NCBI RefSeq assembly: GCF_002258215.1
Contig: NZ_NEFY01000007.1
Location: 1 to 64,000 of the forward strand
From: Marinobacter vinifirmus
GTDB taxonomy: Bacteria; Pseudomonadota; Gammaproteobacteria; Pseudomonadales; Oleiphilaceae
Direction of reading: 5' to 3'
DNA length: 64,000 nt
The notes under the pieces are model-generated. The model worked only from the letters and a program-made list of their open reading frames with translations, was not told the DNA's origin and did no database searches. Shown here one piece after another: positions 9,001 through 15,652 of this stretch (its first letter is position 1; each line of letters begins with the position of its first letter). The translations under genes were made by a program, and so were the position numbers.

Positions 9001-9392
9001 AGGCTCCGCTCCGGCCCCTGGGAAGGTCAAGGCAGATTGCCTTTATGGCTCTGATGAAGAAGTTTCGCCTCGGAGCAAGGGCTACTATTACGCTGACGGT
9101 CAAAGAAGAGAACAGAAAAGCAGCTTTAAAGTTCTGGGGACAGAGCTTGGGTGTTGCGCAAAATGCCATCATTATCCGGCCGGCCGAGGACATAAGAATC
9201 CCTAAGCATGGCAATGTCAGCTTTGATTGGAAAGCCCCCCACAAGCTTGGCAAATATCTTTGGCCCACCATTCGGTTTGTGGTGTTCACCGGGTGTGTGC
9301 TCTATGACGCAGTGCCTGAGAGTTTCCGAGACGGGAGCTTTGATGCTGACACGCTGGAAGATGAAAGTGAGAAGGACGCCGTCCCTGGCTAA
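6018..9392 (+). CDS. trio protein 3: giant tyrosine recombinase (1124 aa)
   Basis: The catalytic domain sits in the middle of the protein. GFRCGLRRTE (~560) is Arg I, FHHLRHSFATL (~677) is the H-x-x-R box, MGHSSERV (~743) is the second His, and KSYTHLL carries the nucleophile Tyr (~756). All catalytic residues are therefore present. About 550 residues precede the domain and ~370 follow the Tyr, whereas ordinary recombinases are 300-450 residues and end soon after the Tyr. The C-terminal extension is unassigned. The ATG at 6018 overlaps the previous gene's end by 8 bases. Large recombinases encoded in such sets occur in mobile islands; the published gamma-mobile-trio is one possible relative, but I could not verify it. 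Confidence 0.75.
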   Translation: MRDDKAVFEPLNKPIDALKKRLSARNQGPSVGSEYRANNRNAEKLGHLEAVRDYLREHHPELASGQRGLTMTAEEVALLIDNTCQTVEGRAVKDRQYYLVKLLEEGVKTRGWQLPVPMPVQSVQMFSSFTTPDMGARLADYDQINDAFLASLESAAPELQAEEAMERDAGELLYSLVFHSGVTARRWFNRLSEAIRQGAGSAGDYTWLELESTSLGGRTRPSTDTCRRVILAPITELLLRRWYLRWGSNWPEVNEVKGKASPDEELLKRFVGGLIEANRITLNRPLHVFAVAEANLVMVAPGFLVHYARTPDLGASLPLSNWMRLLTGGTVVQPAPQASQDERENEMVGSPALIIPEFPLIDQKPFFKRLMKRVRFLASEALTAQGARDPIGTDRQRRDVLATKAEVFKTLDKIAEEKGCSILVQLMCHYVRALLRTDESVSPALQQKICNLQHLELLLPYATDIPNPESLDSDEWQSIYETVVSGFPGNGGALRQTLSEWHEFLHRYYGMPRIPMEEGSGYGVDAAILTPLEYHRAKSFLLARADDELAGIQLALLIMGFRCGLRRTECWARQYGDFHGLGDPTVNNPELLVRPTKIAGVKSDAAIRRLPLRLLLTGDELEWLTGFVNGRKLRRANDEARDALFEDPVSGTFRIQEKWAFDGLTALLRSVSGDESIRFHHLRHSFATLTLLRLLERKPFDLLPETWVRSNDVELMPAVHGSGNTVNAGVANAWRPLSQLAQWMGHSSERVTLKSYTHLLDLALRQYLLSDDRFYTIAQQQTLLDKTSGALERFRHRAQLKDRVTPGITLAAVARIPAKGLMALPKISDKKKEFPPVVNRVSEDVNPLLPYRVSCQVFIRTQAQLHEPLPVALEKTAAQLDLDLPIVQQWYERSALLMNSSTGMTGTPSPTRKLGIRLSFSLRPKSELANTELYKAFTLIFRAPELPTYISPPQSKSAFQECMQFFKWLSDWMAEDPESGRRALIAAAESVQRSKAPLRPLGRSRQIAFMALMKKFRLGARATITLTVKEENRKAALKFWGQSLGVAQNAIIIRPAEDIRIPKHGNVSFDWKAPHKLGKYLWPTIRFVVFTGCVLYDAVPESFRDGSFDADTLEDESEKDAVPG

Positions 9393-9402
9393 GATGTTCA
9401 CG

Positions 9403-9696
9403 CTATTGAGTGTTTGAGGAAAGATCTAACGATTCCACGATCAGGCGGCCTCCCGAAGGAAATCTCAGCAGCTTTAGGCTGGCGGTCACTCGGTTGCCTA
9501 ATACCGGTACGCCAGTCTGAACCGCCTGAGCCTGCGCGAGATAAGCCATCACCTGTCGTCCGCGACAGTGCAGGGTTAGTTGATAAATGGTTTTCTGAGT
9601 GCGAGCTGATTGGAAGGGATGCACTCCAAGAACCGTAAACTGATCTCTCCAAAACGCTAGGTGAAGGCCTGCTGGTTCAATCGCTGGGTTGGCCAT
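9403..9696 (-). CDS. small hypothetical protein of the integration module (97 aa)
   Basis: I do not recognise a family. The protein starts MANPAIEPAGLHLAFW and has alternating hydrophobic strands that suggest a small beta-rich fold. The ATG at 9696 is preferred over the upstream one at 9711 because GGAGG lies 7 bases before it and because it shares an A with the previous gene's stop (TAATG). It is the last gene of a leftward, fully overlapping set: excisionase-like, integrase, 97 aa, 97 aa. It converges with the recombinase trio, whose stop lies only ten bases away, and no terminator is visible between them. Confidence 0.55.
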   Translation of the reverse strand: MANPAIEPAGLHLAFWRDQFTVLGVHPFQSARTQKTIYQLTLHCRGRQVMAYLAQAQAVQTGVPVLGNRVTASLKLLRFPSGGRLIVESLDLSSNTQ

Positions 9697-9989
9697 TAGT
9701 ATGTCCTCCATTCATGCTCCAGCTCCTGGAGCCGGTTGATCAGCATTGGAAGAGAGTCACGGCCCGCTTCCAGATTCTGCTTAACGAGTTCGCAGTACAC
9801 CCAGGTTTCCATCGCCTCCTGGTTGGTGCGTTCTCCTCCCAGACCAAGGATGGCCACCAGATGACAGCCCTCTTGCAGGATGCCCATGGCCACACACAGG
9901 CTGCTAGCCAGATTACGAACGGTGCGCCGTTCGGCAGGTATCAGACGGTTCAACGGCATGGCCGCCAATAACATCAGCTCAGACCTCAT
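9696..9989 (-). CDS. small hypothetical helical protein of the integration module (97 aa)
   Basis: Not recognised. The sequence looks all-helical, with an N-terminal hydrophobic stretch (MRSELMLLAAMPLNRLI) and a charged C-terminus (LINRLQELEHEW). The ATG follows GAGGAGG at 9 bases. It overlaps the integrase 3' end by 11 bases and the next gene by one base, so all three are probably translated from one mRNA. The tight overlap suggests it travels with the integrase; whether it acts in excision control or is cargo cannot be told from the sequence. Confidence 0.55.
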   Translation of the reverse strand: MRSELMLLAAMPLNRLIPAERRTVRNLASSLCVAMGILQEGCHLVAILGLGGERTNQEAMETWVYCELVKQNLEAGRDSLPMLINRLQELEHEWRTY

Positions 9990-11187
9990 CGCTTGCTGCC
10001 TCCTCTTCCGGTGTTACCTTGGCCTCGAACTCATTGATCAACAGCCGCTCAAACGCAGACCCATCCCGACGGGTCAGGTTCGGCACATACCGGCTATACA
10101 CCCGGAACAGCATTTCGGTCGTGGTGTGCCCCATCTGCCGAGCAATCCATTCCGGGTTCTCACCCGCCGCAAGCCACAACGTGGCGGCAGTGTGGCGAGT
10201 CTGATACGGCCGGCGCTTTCGTAGGCCCAGATGGCTGAGCAGGGGGTACCACACCCGCTTGGTGACGTTGTTGTGCTCAAGCGGATTGCCTGCCCCATTA
10301 CAGAACACAAAGGTGTTGTTGCCGGTGGCCTTGCGCTGATCCTTCAGGGCGTCGTAGACCAGTTGTGGCATTTCAATGTGCCGGTAGCTGCCGTCGGTTT
10401 TGGTCTGCTCGATTTCCCCATTCACCAGTGCCTGGCGAACCAGAATCTGCCGCCGCTGAAAATCGACGCAATCCCACTGCAGCCCGTCGATCTCGCCGGT
10501 CCGAAGACCGGTAAAGAAGCGAACGGTGTAGTAGTTCCTGAAATCTGCCCGAACCGTGGCGAGAATCAGCCGAACCTCCTCCAGTGAAAACGGCTCCACA
10601 TCGGACCGGGGCACCTTCAGTGATTTGATCCCCTGAAAGGGTGAGGTAAACTCGAACCGGTTGGCTGCCTCTCCCAGAATCATGCGCAATGGCGTCATGA
10701 TGCGGTTGATACGGCTGGCGGAAAGCGGCTTTTTGCTCCGGGTCTGAACTTTGGCGAGGGACGCCCGGAACGAAAGAATTTCCTGCCTGGTGATGTGGCC
10801 AACCTCCTTCTCCCCGAACTCCGGGATCAGGTAATTCTTCAGAGTGCCTTCGATGGTGGTGATGTGCGACTTTCGCCACTGCACCCGCATCTCATCCATC
10901 CAGGTTTCACAAAACTCACTGAACAACGGCGTGTCGTGAGCTTCGCGAGACCGCTGGAGCTCTGCTTGGCGGGTGAACTCCTGAGCACGAGGGCTGTTTG
11001 GGAAATACTTGTGGTACTCGAAAGTACCCAGTGTGATTTCCGCTTCGATTCGTTTGAGAATCGCCTGGAGTTTTTTCCGATTTATGGGCGTGTTGTCCAG
11101 AGCCGTTTGCTCTCGGCAGCGTTTGTCCCGGTAGCGGAAGTCAAAGAACAATTTGCCAGTCTCTGGCCGTTCTACAATCTTACCCAC
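9979..11187 (-). CDS. phage-type tyrosine integrase (402 aa)
   Basis: A site-specific recombinase with an N-terminal arm-binding region (GKIVERPETGKLFFDFRYR), a SAM-like core-binding domain (~95-185) and a catalytic domain. The motifs are FTGLRTGEIDGLQW for Arg I, YQTRHTAATLW for the second Arg region, QMGHTT, and RVYSRYV for the nucleophile Tyr. The open frame reaches 11322, but the GTG at 11187 is chosen: GGGGAGG lies 8 bases before it, and family members begin with GKIVERPETGK-like sequence. It overlaps the excisionase-like gene by 8 bases. It probably integrates this part of the island. Its target is not proven, though arm-like boxes beside tRNA-Arg at 21,846-21,951 are candidates. Confidence 0.9.
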   Translation of the reverse strand: MGKIVERPETGKLFFDFRYRDKRCREQTALDNTPINRKKLQAILKRIEAEITLGTFEYHKYFPNSPRAQEFTRQAELQRSREAHDTPLFSEFCETWMDEMRVQWRKSHITTIEGTLKNYLIPEFGEKEVGHITRQEILSFRASLAKVQTRSKKPLSASRINRIMTPLRMILGEAANRFEFTSPFQGIKSLKVPRSDVEPFSLEEVRLILATVRADFRNYYTVRFFTGLRTGEIDGLQWDCVDFQRRQILVRQALVNGEIEQTKTDGSYRHIEMPQLVYDALKDQRKATGNNTFVFCNGAGNPLEHNNVTKRVWYPLLSHLGLRKRRPYQTRHTAATLWLAAGENPEWIARQMGHTTTEMLFRVYSRYVPNLTRRDGSAFERLLINEFEAKVTPEEEAASDEV

Positions 11188-11416
11188 GACACACGCCTCC
11201 CCGTGCCATCGGCACGGCAAACACAGTGCTGCTGGCCTGGTCAAACATGTCTTGCTCGACTTTCTCCCAGATATAGAGAATCTTCCGGCCGCCAAAGGGG
11301 CGGAAATAATGGATGCCCTCAATCAGCACGGAATCCTTCAGCCGTTCACGGATGGTCCGAGCATCGTATTTGATGCGTTGAGCGAGCTCTTCAGTGGTCA
11401 GATACTCTTGTGACAT
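11180..11416 (-). CDS. excisionase-like helix-turn-helix protein (78 aa)
   Basis: A small MerR/excisionase-type winged-helix protein. LTTEELAQRIKYDARTIRER is the helix-turn-helix, and GIHYFRPFGGRKILY is the wing, which is the usual pattern for phage excisionases and recombination directionality factors. It is encoded directly upstream of, and overlapping, the integrase gene, as expected for a xis-int pair. It probably bends DNA at attachment sites and may also repress int. The start is the first ATG of the frame, with AGAGGTGAA upstream. Confidence 0.75.
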   Translation of the reverse strand: MSQEYLTTEELAQRIKYDARTIRERLKDSVLIEGIHYFRPFGGRKILYIWEKVEQDMFDQASSTVFAVPMARGGVCRG

Positions 11417-11567
11417 AACAATTCACCTCTGCTATGGTTTGGTGCTGGAGAACATGGTGCGCTGCTAGCGCCTCAAAATGTCCTCCTGAAGATCATTATG
11501 CACTCATAAAGACCTTATGCAAGTCTTTTTGATCTCCTGCGGGTTAATTTGTTCTTTGGTGGGCCAA
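11417..11567. promoter_or_regulatory. divergent control region between xis-int and the HTH-regulator/defence block
   Basis: A 151-base gap between divergent genes. It contains a 13-base palindrome, GCGCT-GCT-AGCGC (11,459-11,471), and two direct copies of TTATGCA (11,496-11,502 and 11,515-11,521) whose starts are 19 bases apart. These are reasonable operators for the small HTH protein encoded next. Promoter hexamers could not be assigned with confidence. Confidence 0.4.
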
Positions 11568-11774
11568 ATGATTAAGTGCCATCTGTCCAAACTGATGGGT
11601 GAGAAGAAGCTCAAGATTGTTGATGTGGCGAGGGATACGGGGGTGAACCGGGGGACAATTACCCGGCTTTATCACGAGACTGCGAGCCGGGTAGAGCTGG
11701 AAACAATTGATGCTCTTTGTCGCTATCTGGGTTGCGATGTAGGCGATCTGTTCGAGTTTAAAGCAGATCAGTAA
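11568..11774 (+). CDS. Cro/C1-type helix-turn-helix regulator (68 aa)
   Basis: A compact XRE-family regulator of the YozG/HTH_26 type. The protein is nearly all DNA-binding domain: KLKIVDVARDTGVNRGTITRLY is the helix-turn-helix region, followed by ELETIDALCRYLGCDVGDLFE, the typical closing helices. The frame is open from 11517, but the ATG at 11568 removes a hydrophobic leader that family members lack. It lies 29 bases before the mrr-like gene and divergent from xis. It is the likely local controller of the defence operon and perhaps of the integration module, which is inference. Confidence 0.75.
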   Translation: MIKCHLSKLMGEKKLKIVDVARDTGVNRGTITRLYHETASRVELETIDALCRYLGCDVGDLFEFKADQ

Positions 11775-11803
11775 GCGAGTTCTGGTGAGGAGCAGTCCAG
11801 AAA

Positions 11804-12718
11804 ATGGCAATTCCAGATTTCCAATCGGTCATGCGACCTGTCCTTTTGGCCGTCAGCGACGGTGCAGCAAAATCTTTGGGGGATGTGCGAGAAGCAGTCA
11901 AAGATCATTTTGGGTTGTCGGAGCAAGAGCGTAAGGAGCTCTTGCCGTCGGGCAACCAAACGGTGATCAATAACCGGGTTGGGTGGGCCAGGACTTACCT
12001 TAACAAAGCTGGGCTTTTGACCATTCCTGAAAGGGGAATGGTGCAGATCACCGAGCGTGGTCAAAACGCGCTACAACAGGGGCCAGACCGCATAAGTGTC
12101 GCTTGGCTTAAGCAGTTTCCGGAGTTCCATGATTTTCACTCCCATAAGTCGAAACCCGCCCCGAACAAGTCTGAAGACGAAGAGGAAAGCCTGGAAGAGG
12201 CAACGCCTGATGAGCAGCTTGCTTCTGCACACCAATCCTTGATGGCAAGTCTTGCTGACGAAGTGCTGGACAGTATTCGGCAGGCATCACCGGCTTTTTT
12301 CGAGAAGTTGGTAGTCGATTTAATGATCTCGATGGGGTACGGCGGCTCGAGGCGAGAGGCCGGTCAGGCTACGCAGTCCACGAACGATGATGGTATCGAT
12401 GGAATCATCAAGGAAGACAAGTTGGGGCTGGATACCATCTACCTGCAGGCGAAGCGCTGGAGCAATACGGTCCACCGCCCCGAGATCGATAAGTTCATCG
12501 GAGCATTAACACGTCAGAGAGCACGAAAAGGGGTATTCCTGACGACATCAGACTTTTCTGCTGGAGCTCGTGATGCAGCGGCGGGATTGGATATGAAGGT
12601 GGTGTTGATCGATGGTCGCGAGCTAGCCCAGTTGATGATCGAGAATAACCTCGGGGTTAACGTGAAAGAGGTTTATGAGGTTAAACAAGTGGATACAGAT
12701 TACTTCGTTGAAGAGTGA
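11804..12718 (+). CDS. mrr: Mrr-type restriction endonuclease (type IV-like)
   Basis: 304 residues. The N-terminal ~100 residues form the Mrr winged-helix domain (LGDVREAVKDHFGLSEQER, VINNRVGWARTYL, KAGLL). An acidic linker follows (~115-140), then a PD-(D/E)xK nuclease domain with FFEKLVVDLMISMGYGG, the catalytic DDGIDGII and YLQAKRW. E. coli Mrr cuts DNA carrying modified adenine or cytosine. Here it stands 126 bases ahead of a type I restriction gene set in the same direction, so it may protect against phages with modified DNA that escape the type I enzyme. Length is normal for the family. Confidence 0.9.
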   Translation: MAIPDFQSVMRPVLLAVSDGAAKSLGDVREAVKDHFGLSEQERKELLPSGNQTVINNRVGWARTYLNKAGLLTIPERGMVQITERGQNALQQGPDRISVAWLKQFPEFHDFHSHKSKPAPNKSEDEEESLEEATPDEQLASAHQSLMASLADEVLDSIRQASPAFFEKLVVDLMISMGYGGSRREAGQATQSTNDDGIDGIIKEDKLGLDTIYLQAKRWSNTVHRPEIDKFIGALTRQRARKGVFLTTSDFSAGARDAAAGLDMKVVLIDGRELAQLMIENNLGVNVKEVYEVKQVDTDYFVEE

Positions 12719-12805
12719 AATCAGCTTCAATGCGACCGTTCATGTCGTGGTCAAAGATCACAATGACATAAAGCGAGCCTATCGGGGCGTAAATCTTAGC
12801 AGTCT

Positions 12806-12822
12806 CCAAGCCTGATGCTTGG
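12806..12822. repeat. 6-bp inverted repeat before hsdR
   Basis: CCAAGC and GCTTGG flank CTGAT and end 22 bases before the hsdR ATG. It could be an operator or a weak hairpin within the mrr-hsdR spacer. No T-run follows, so it is unlikely to be a strong terminator. Confidence 0.3.
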
Positions 12823-12844
12823 GTAAGTGAATAAGGAAGTTAAC

Positions 12845-15652
12845 ATGGTCAACCAAAATCCAGAGCAAAAGGCCCGTGACGAGATAGATGAGCTTCTCTG
12901 CCAAGCTGGATGGGCTGTGCAGGACAAGAAGAAAATAGATTTTTCTGTGTCGATTGGCGTGGCCGTGCGTGAGTACCAAACGGACGTTGGTCCAGCGGAT
13001 TATGTTCTCTTCGTCAATAAACAAGCTGTTGGAGTAATTGAAGCTAAGCCGGAATCCTGGGGAGAGAAGATCACAATCGTAGAGGATCAGTCTCAAGGTT
13101 ATGCAGCCGCCACCTTAAAATGGATAAATAACAGTCAGGTGCTTCGGTTTGTGTATGAAAGCACAGGCGTTATCACCCGCTTCACGGATGGCAACGATCC
13201 TCATCCTCGGTCACGTGAAGTATTCAACTTTCATCGCCCGGAAACACTGGCCAAGTGGGTCGTGGAACCCAAAAGTTTCCGTGGCCGGCTCCAAGATATG
13301 CCGCCCTTGAACGAGGATGGGCTGCGTAAATGTCAGATTAAGGCCATCACTAAACTAGAGGGCTCATTCAAGCAGGACAAGCCCCGCGCCTTGGTGCAGA
13401 TGGCCACGGGGTCAGGCAAAACGTTTACCGCAATTACTGCCAGCTATCGTTTACTGAAAGAGCCGGTGAGCGCTAGTCGTATTCTGTTCCTGGTGGATAC
13501 CAAAAACTTGGGCGAGCAGGCCGAGCAGGAGTTCATGAGCTTCGTACCTAACGACGATAACCGGAAGTTCACCGAGCTATACACAGTCCAGCGGTTGAAG
13601 AACCAATACATCGCGAAAGATGCCCAGGTTTGTATCAGCACCATCCAACGGATGTATTCGATATTAAAAGGTGAGCCGTTAGACGAATCACTCGAAGAGC
13701 AAAACCCGGCAGAGCAAATCACTAAACCCAAAGATCCGCTGCCGGTGGTTTACAATGAAAAGATCCCGCCCGAGTTTTTCGATGTCATCATCATAGATGA
13801 ATGTCATCGCTCCATTTATAACCTTTGGCGGCAGGTGTTGGAGTATTTTGATGCCTACCTAGTTGGCCTGACTGCCACGCCAGACAACCGCACTTACGGC
13901 TTCTTCCGCAAAAATATCGTCAGCGAATACGACCATGAGAAAGCCGTCGCCGACGGTGTTAACGTCGGTAACGAGATCTTTGTCATCGAAACCGAAAAGA
14001 CCACGCAAGGCGGTAAGATCGAGGCCAAACAGCAGGTAGAACGGCGCGAGCGCACAACTCGTCGCAAACGCTGGGAGCAACAAGATCAGGACGAAGCCTA
14101 TACGGCCAAACAGCTCGATCGCGACATTGTTAACCCTGACCAAATCCGCACCGTCATTAGAACCTTCAGGGACGCACTACCGAGCATATTCCCCGGTCGA
14201 CAAGAAGTGCCCAAAACCCTGATCTTTGCCAAAACCGACAGCCACGCCGATGACATCATTCAAACCGTGCGTGAGGAGTTTGGCGAAAGCAACCAGTTTT
14301 GCAAAAAGGTCACCTACCGCGTTGCCAATGACAAAACCGATGCCGAAGGTAACGTCATTCAAAAAGGCGAAGACCCAAAATCCGTGCTCGCCCAGTTCCG
14401 CAATGACTATTACCCACGCATAGCCGTCACCGTCGATATGATAGCCACAGGTACCGACGTCAAGGCACTGGAATGCCTACTGTTTATGCGCGATGTCAAA
14501 AGCAAAAACTATTTCGAACAAATGAAGGGGCGCGGTACCCGTACCCTAGATAAAGACAGCCTGCAAAAGGTCACACCATCGGCCCAAAGCGCCAAAACCC
14601 ACTATGTCATTGTGGATGCTATTGGCGTTACCAAGTCGGTAAAAACTGCGAGTCAACCGCTGATCACTAAGCCAAGCGTGCCGCTGAAAGACCTGGCTAT
14701 GGGCGTGATGATGGGGGCGAGTGACAGCGACACGGTTTCATCACTGGCCGGGCGCCTGGCACGACTAGACAAACAACTGGATGACAAAGAACGTGCCCGC
14801 ATTGCGGAAAAAGCTGGTGGTACGCCACTCCTGATGATTGTGGGTGAACTCTTCAACGCCATCGACGGCGACCGCGTAGAGCAAAAAGCATTGGAAATGG
14901 TCGGCCAACCTGTTGGAACTGACCCCGGTGACGATGCTCGCAATAAGGCTCAGCAACAACTGGTCAGTCAGGTAGCCAATGTGTTTAACGGCGAATTGAT
15001 CGAACTGATTGACTCTATCCGCCGCGATAAAGAACAAACCATCGTTCACGACGATCTGGATACTGTACTCAAAGCCGAGTGGGATGGTGAAACCACTAGA
15101 AATGCCAAGGTGCTTACCCAGGAGTTTGCGGACTACTTGAAAGAACATGCAGATGAAGTTGATGCGCTTGCCATCTACTTCAACACACCTGCACGCCGTA
15201 GCGAAGTAACCTACCCGCAAATCAAAGCCCTGTTGGAAAAGCTCAAGCAGGATCGCCCCAAACTGGCACCGCTACGCATCTGGCAAGCTTACGCTCACCT
15301 CGATAACTACCAAGGCGAAAACCCGCTGACCGAACTCACCGCCTTAGTCGCATTGGTTCGCAGGGTGTGCGGCATCGATGGCGCAATCACGCCCTTTGGC
15401 AGCACGGTAAGAAAGAATTTTCAGGATTGGATCATGAAGTACCACTCAGGTAATTCCGATAAATTTAATGAACAACAAATGCAATGGCTGCACGCCATTC
15501 GCGACCATATCGCCAGCTCCTTTCACTTTGAACGCGATGATTTGGATATGACACCCTTTGATGCCAAAGGTGGCTTAATGGGTATGTATCAGCAATTTGG
15601 CGACAAGATGGACTGGGTGATTGAAGAATTGAATCGGGAGCTAGTGGCCTAA
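12845..15652 (+). CDS. hsdR: type I restriction endonuclease subunit R
   Basis: 935 residues. Near the N-terminus, PADYVLFVNKQAVGVIEAK is the PD-(D/E)xK nuclease core. The SF2 translocase motor follows: QMATGSGKTFTAI (Walker A), VCISTIQRM, IIIDECHRS (DEAD-like box), VGLTATP and QMKGRGTRTL (motif VI). The C-terminal third is the helical region that binds the methylase core (EcoEI-type HsdR_C). The ATG at 12845 has AAGGAAG 5 bases upstream and is preferred over the GTG at 12827. The stop overlaps the hsdS start as TAATG. With HsdM and HsdS it cuts unmodified DNA after ATP-driven translocation. Unusually, hsdR comes first in this operon. Confidence 0.95.
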   Translation: MVNQNPEQKARDEIDELLCQAGWAVQDKKKIDFSVSIGVAVREYQTDVGPADYVLFVNKQAVGVIEAKPESWGEKITIVEDQSQGYAAATLKWINNSQVLRFVYESTGVITRFTDGNDPHPRSREVFNFHRPETLAKWVVEPKSFRGRLQDMPPLNEDGLRKCQIKAITKLEGSFKQDKPRALVQMATGSGKTFTAITASYRLLKEPVSASRILFLVDTKNLGEQAEQEFMSFVPNDDNRKFTELYTVQRLKNQYIAKDAQVCISTIQRMYSILKGEPLDESLEEQNPAEQITKPKDPLPVVYNEKIPPEFFDVIIIDECHRSIYNLWRQVLEYFDAYLVGLTATPDNRTYGFFRKNIVSEYDHEKAVADGVNVGNEIFVIETEKTTQGGKIEAKQQVERRERTTRRKRWEQQDQDEAYTAKQLDRDIVNPDQIRTVIRTFRDALPSIFPGRQEVPKTLIFAKTDSHADDIIQTVREEFGESNQFCKKVTYRVANDKTDAEGNVIQKGEDPKSVLAQFRNDYYPRIAVTVDMIATGTDVKALECLLFMRDVKSKNYFEQMKGRGTRTLDKDSLQKVTPSAQSAKTHYVIVDAIGVTKSVKTASQPLITKPSVPLKDLAMGVMMGASDSDTVSSLAGRLARLDKQLDDKERARIAEKAGGTPLLMIVGELFNAIDGDRVEQKALEMVGQPVGTDPGDDARNKAQQQLVSQVANVFNGELIELIDSIRRDKEQTIVHDDLDTVLKAEWDGETTRNAKVLTQEFADYLKEHADEVDALAIYFNTPARRSEVTYPQIKALLEKLKQDRPKLAPLRIWQAYAHLDNYQGENPLTELTALVALVRRVCGIDGAITPFGSTVRKNFQDWIMKYHSGNSDKFNEQQMQWLHAIRDHIASSFHFERDDLDMTPFDAKGGLMGMYQQFGDKMDWVIEELNRELVA

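Noticed and set aside
9030..9300. Possible LAGLIDADG-like endonuclease domain in the giant recombinase tail
   Set aside because: A KFWGQSLGV-type segment is suggestive, but no LAGLIDADG helix with acidic residue is visible.
2418..9392. Firm naming of the trio as GmtY-GmtZ-GmtX
   Set aside because: The first protein lacks recombinase motifs and the lengths and order do not clearly match what I remember. A database search would be needed.
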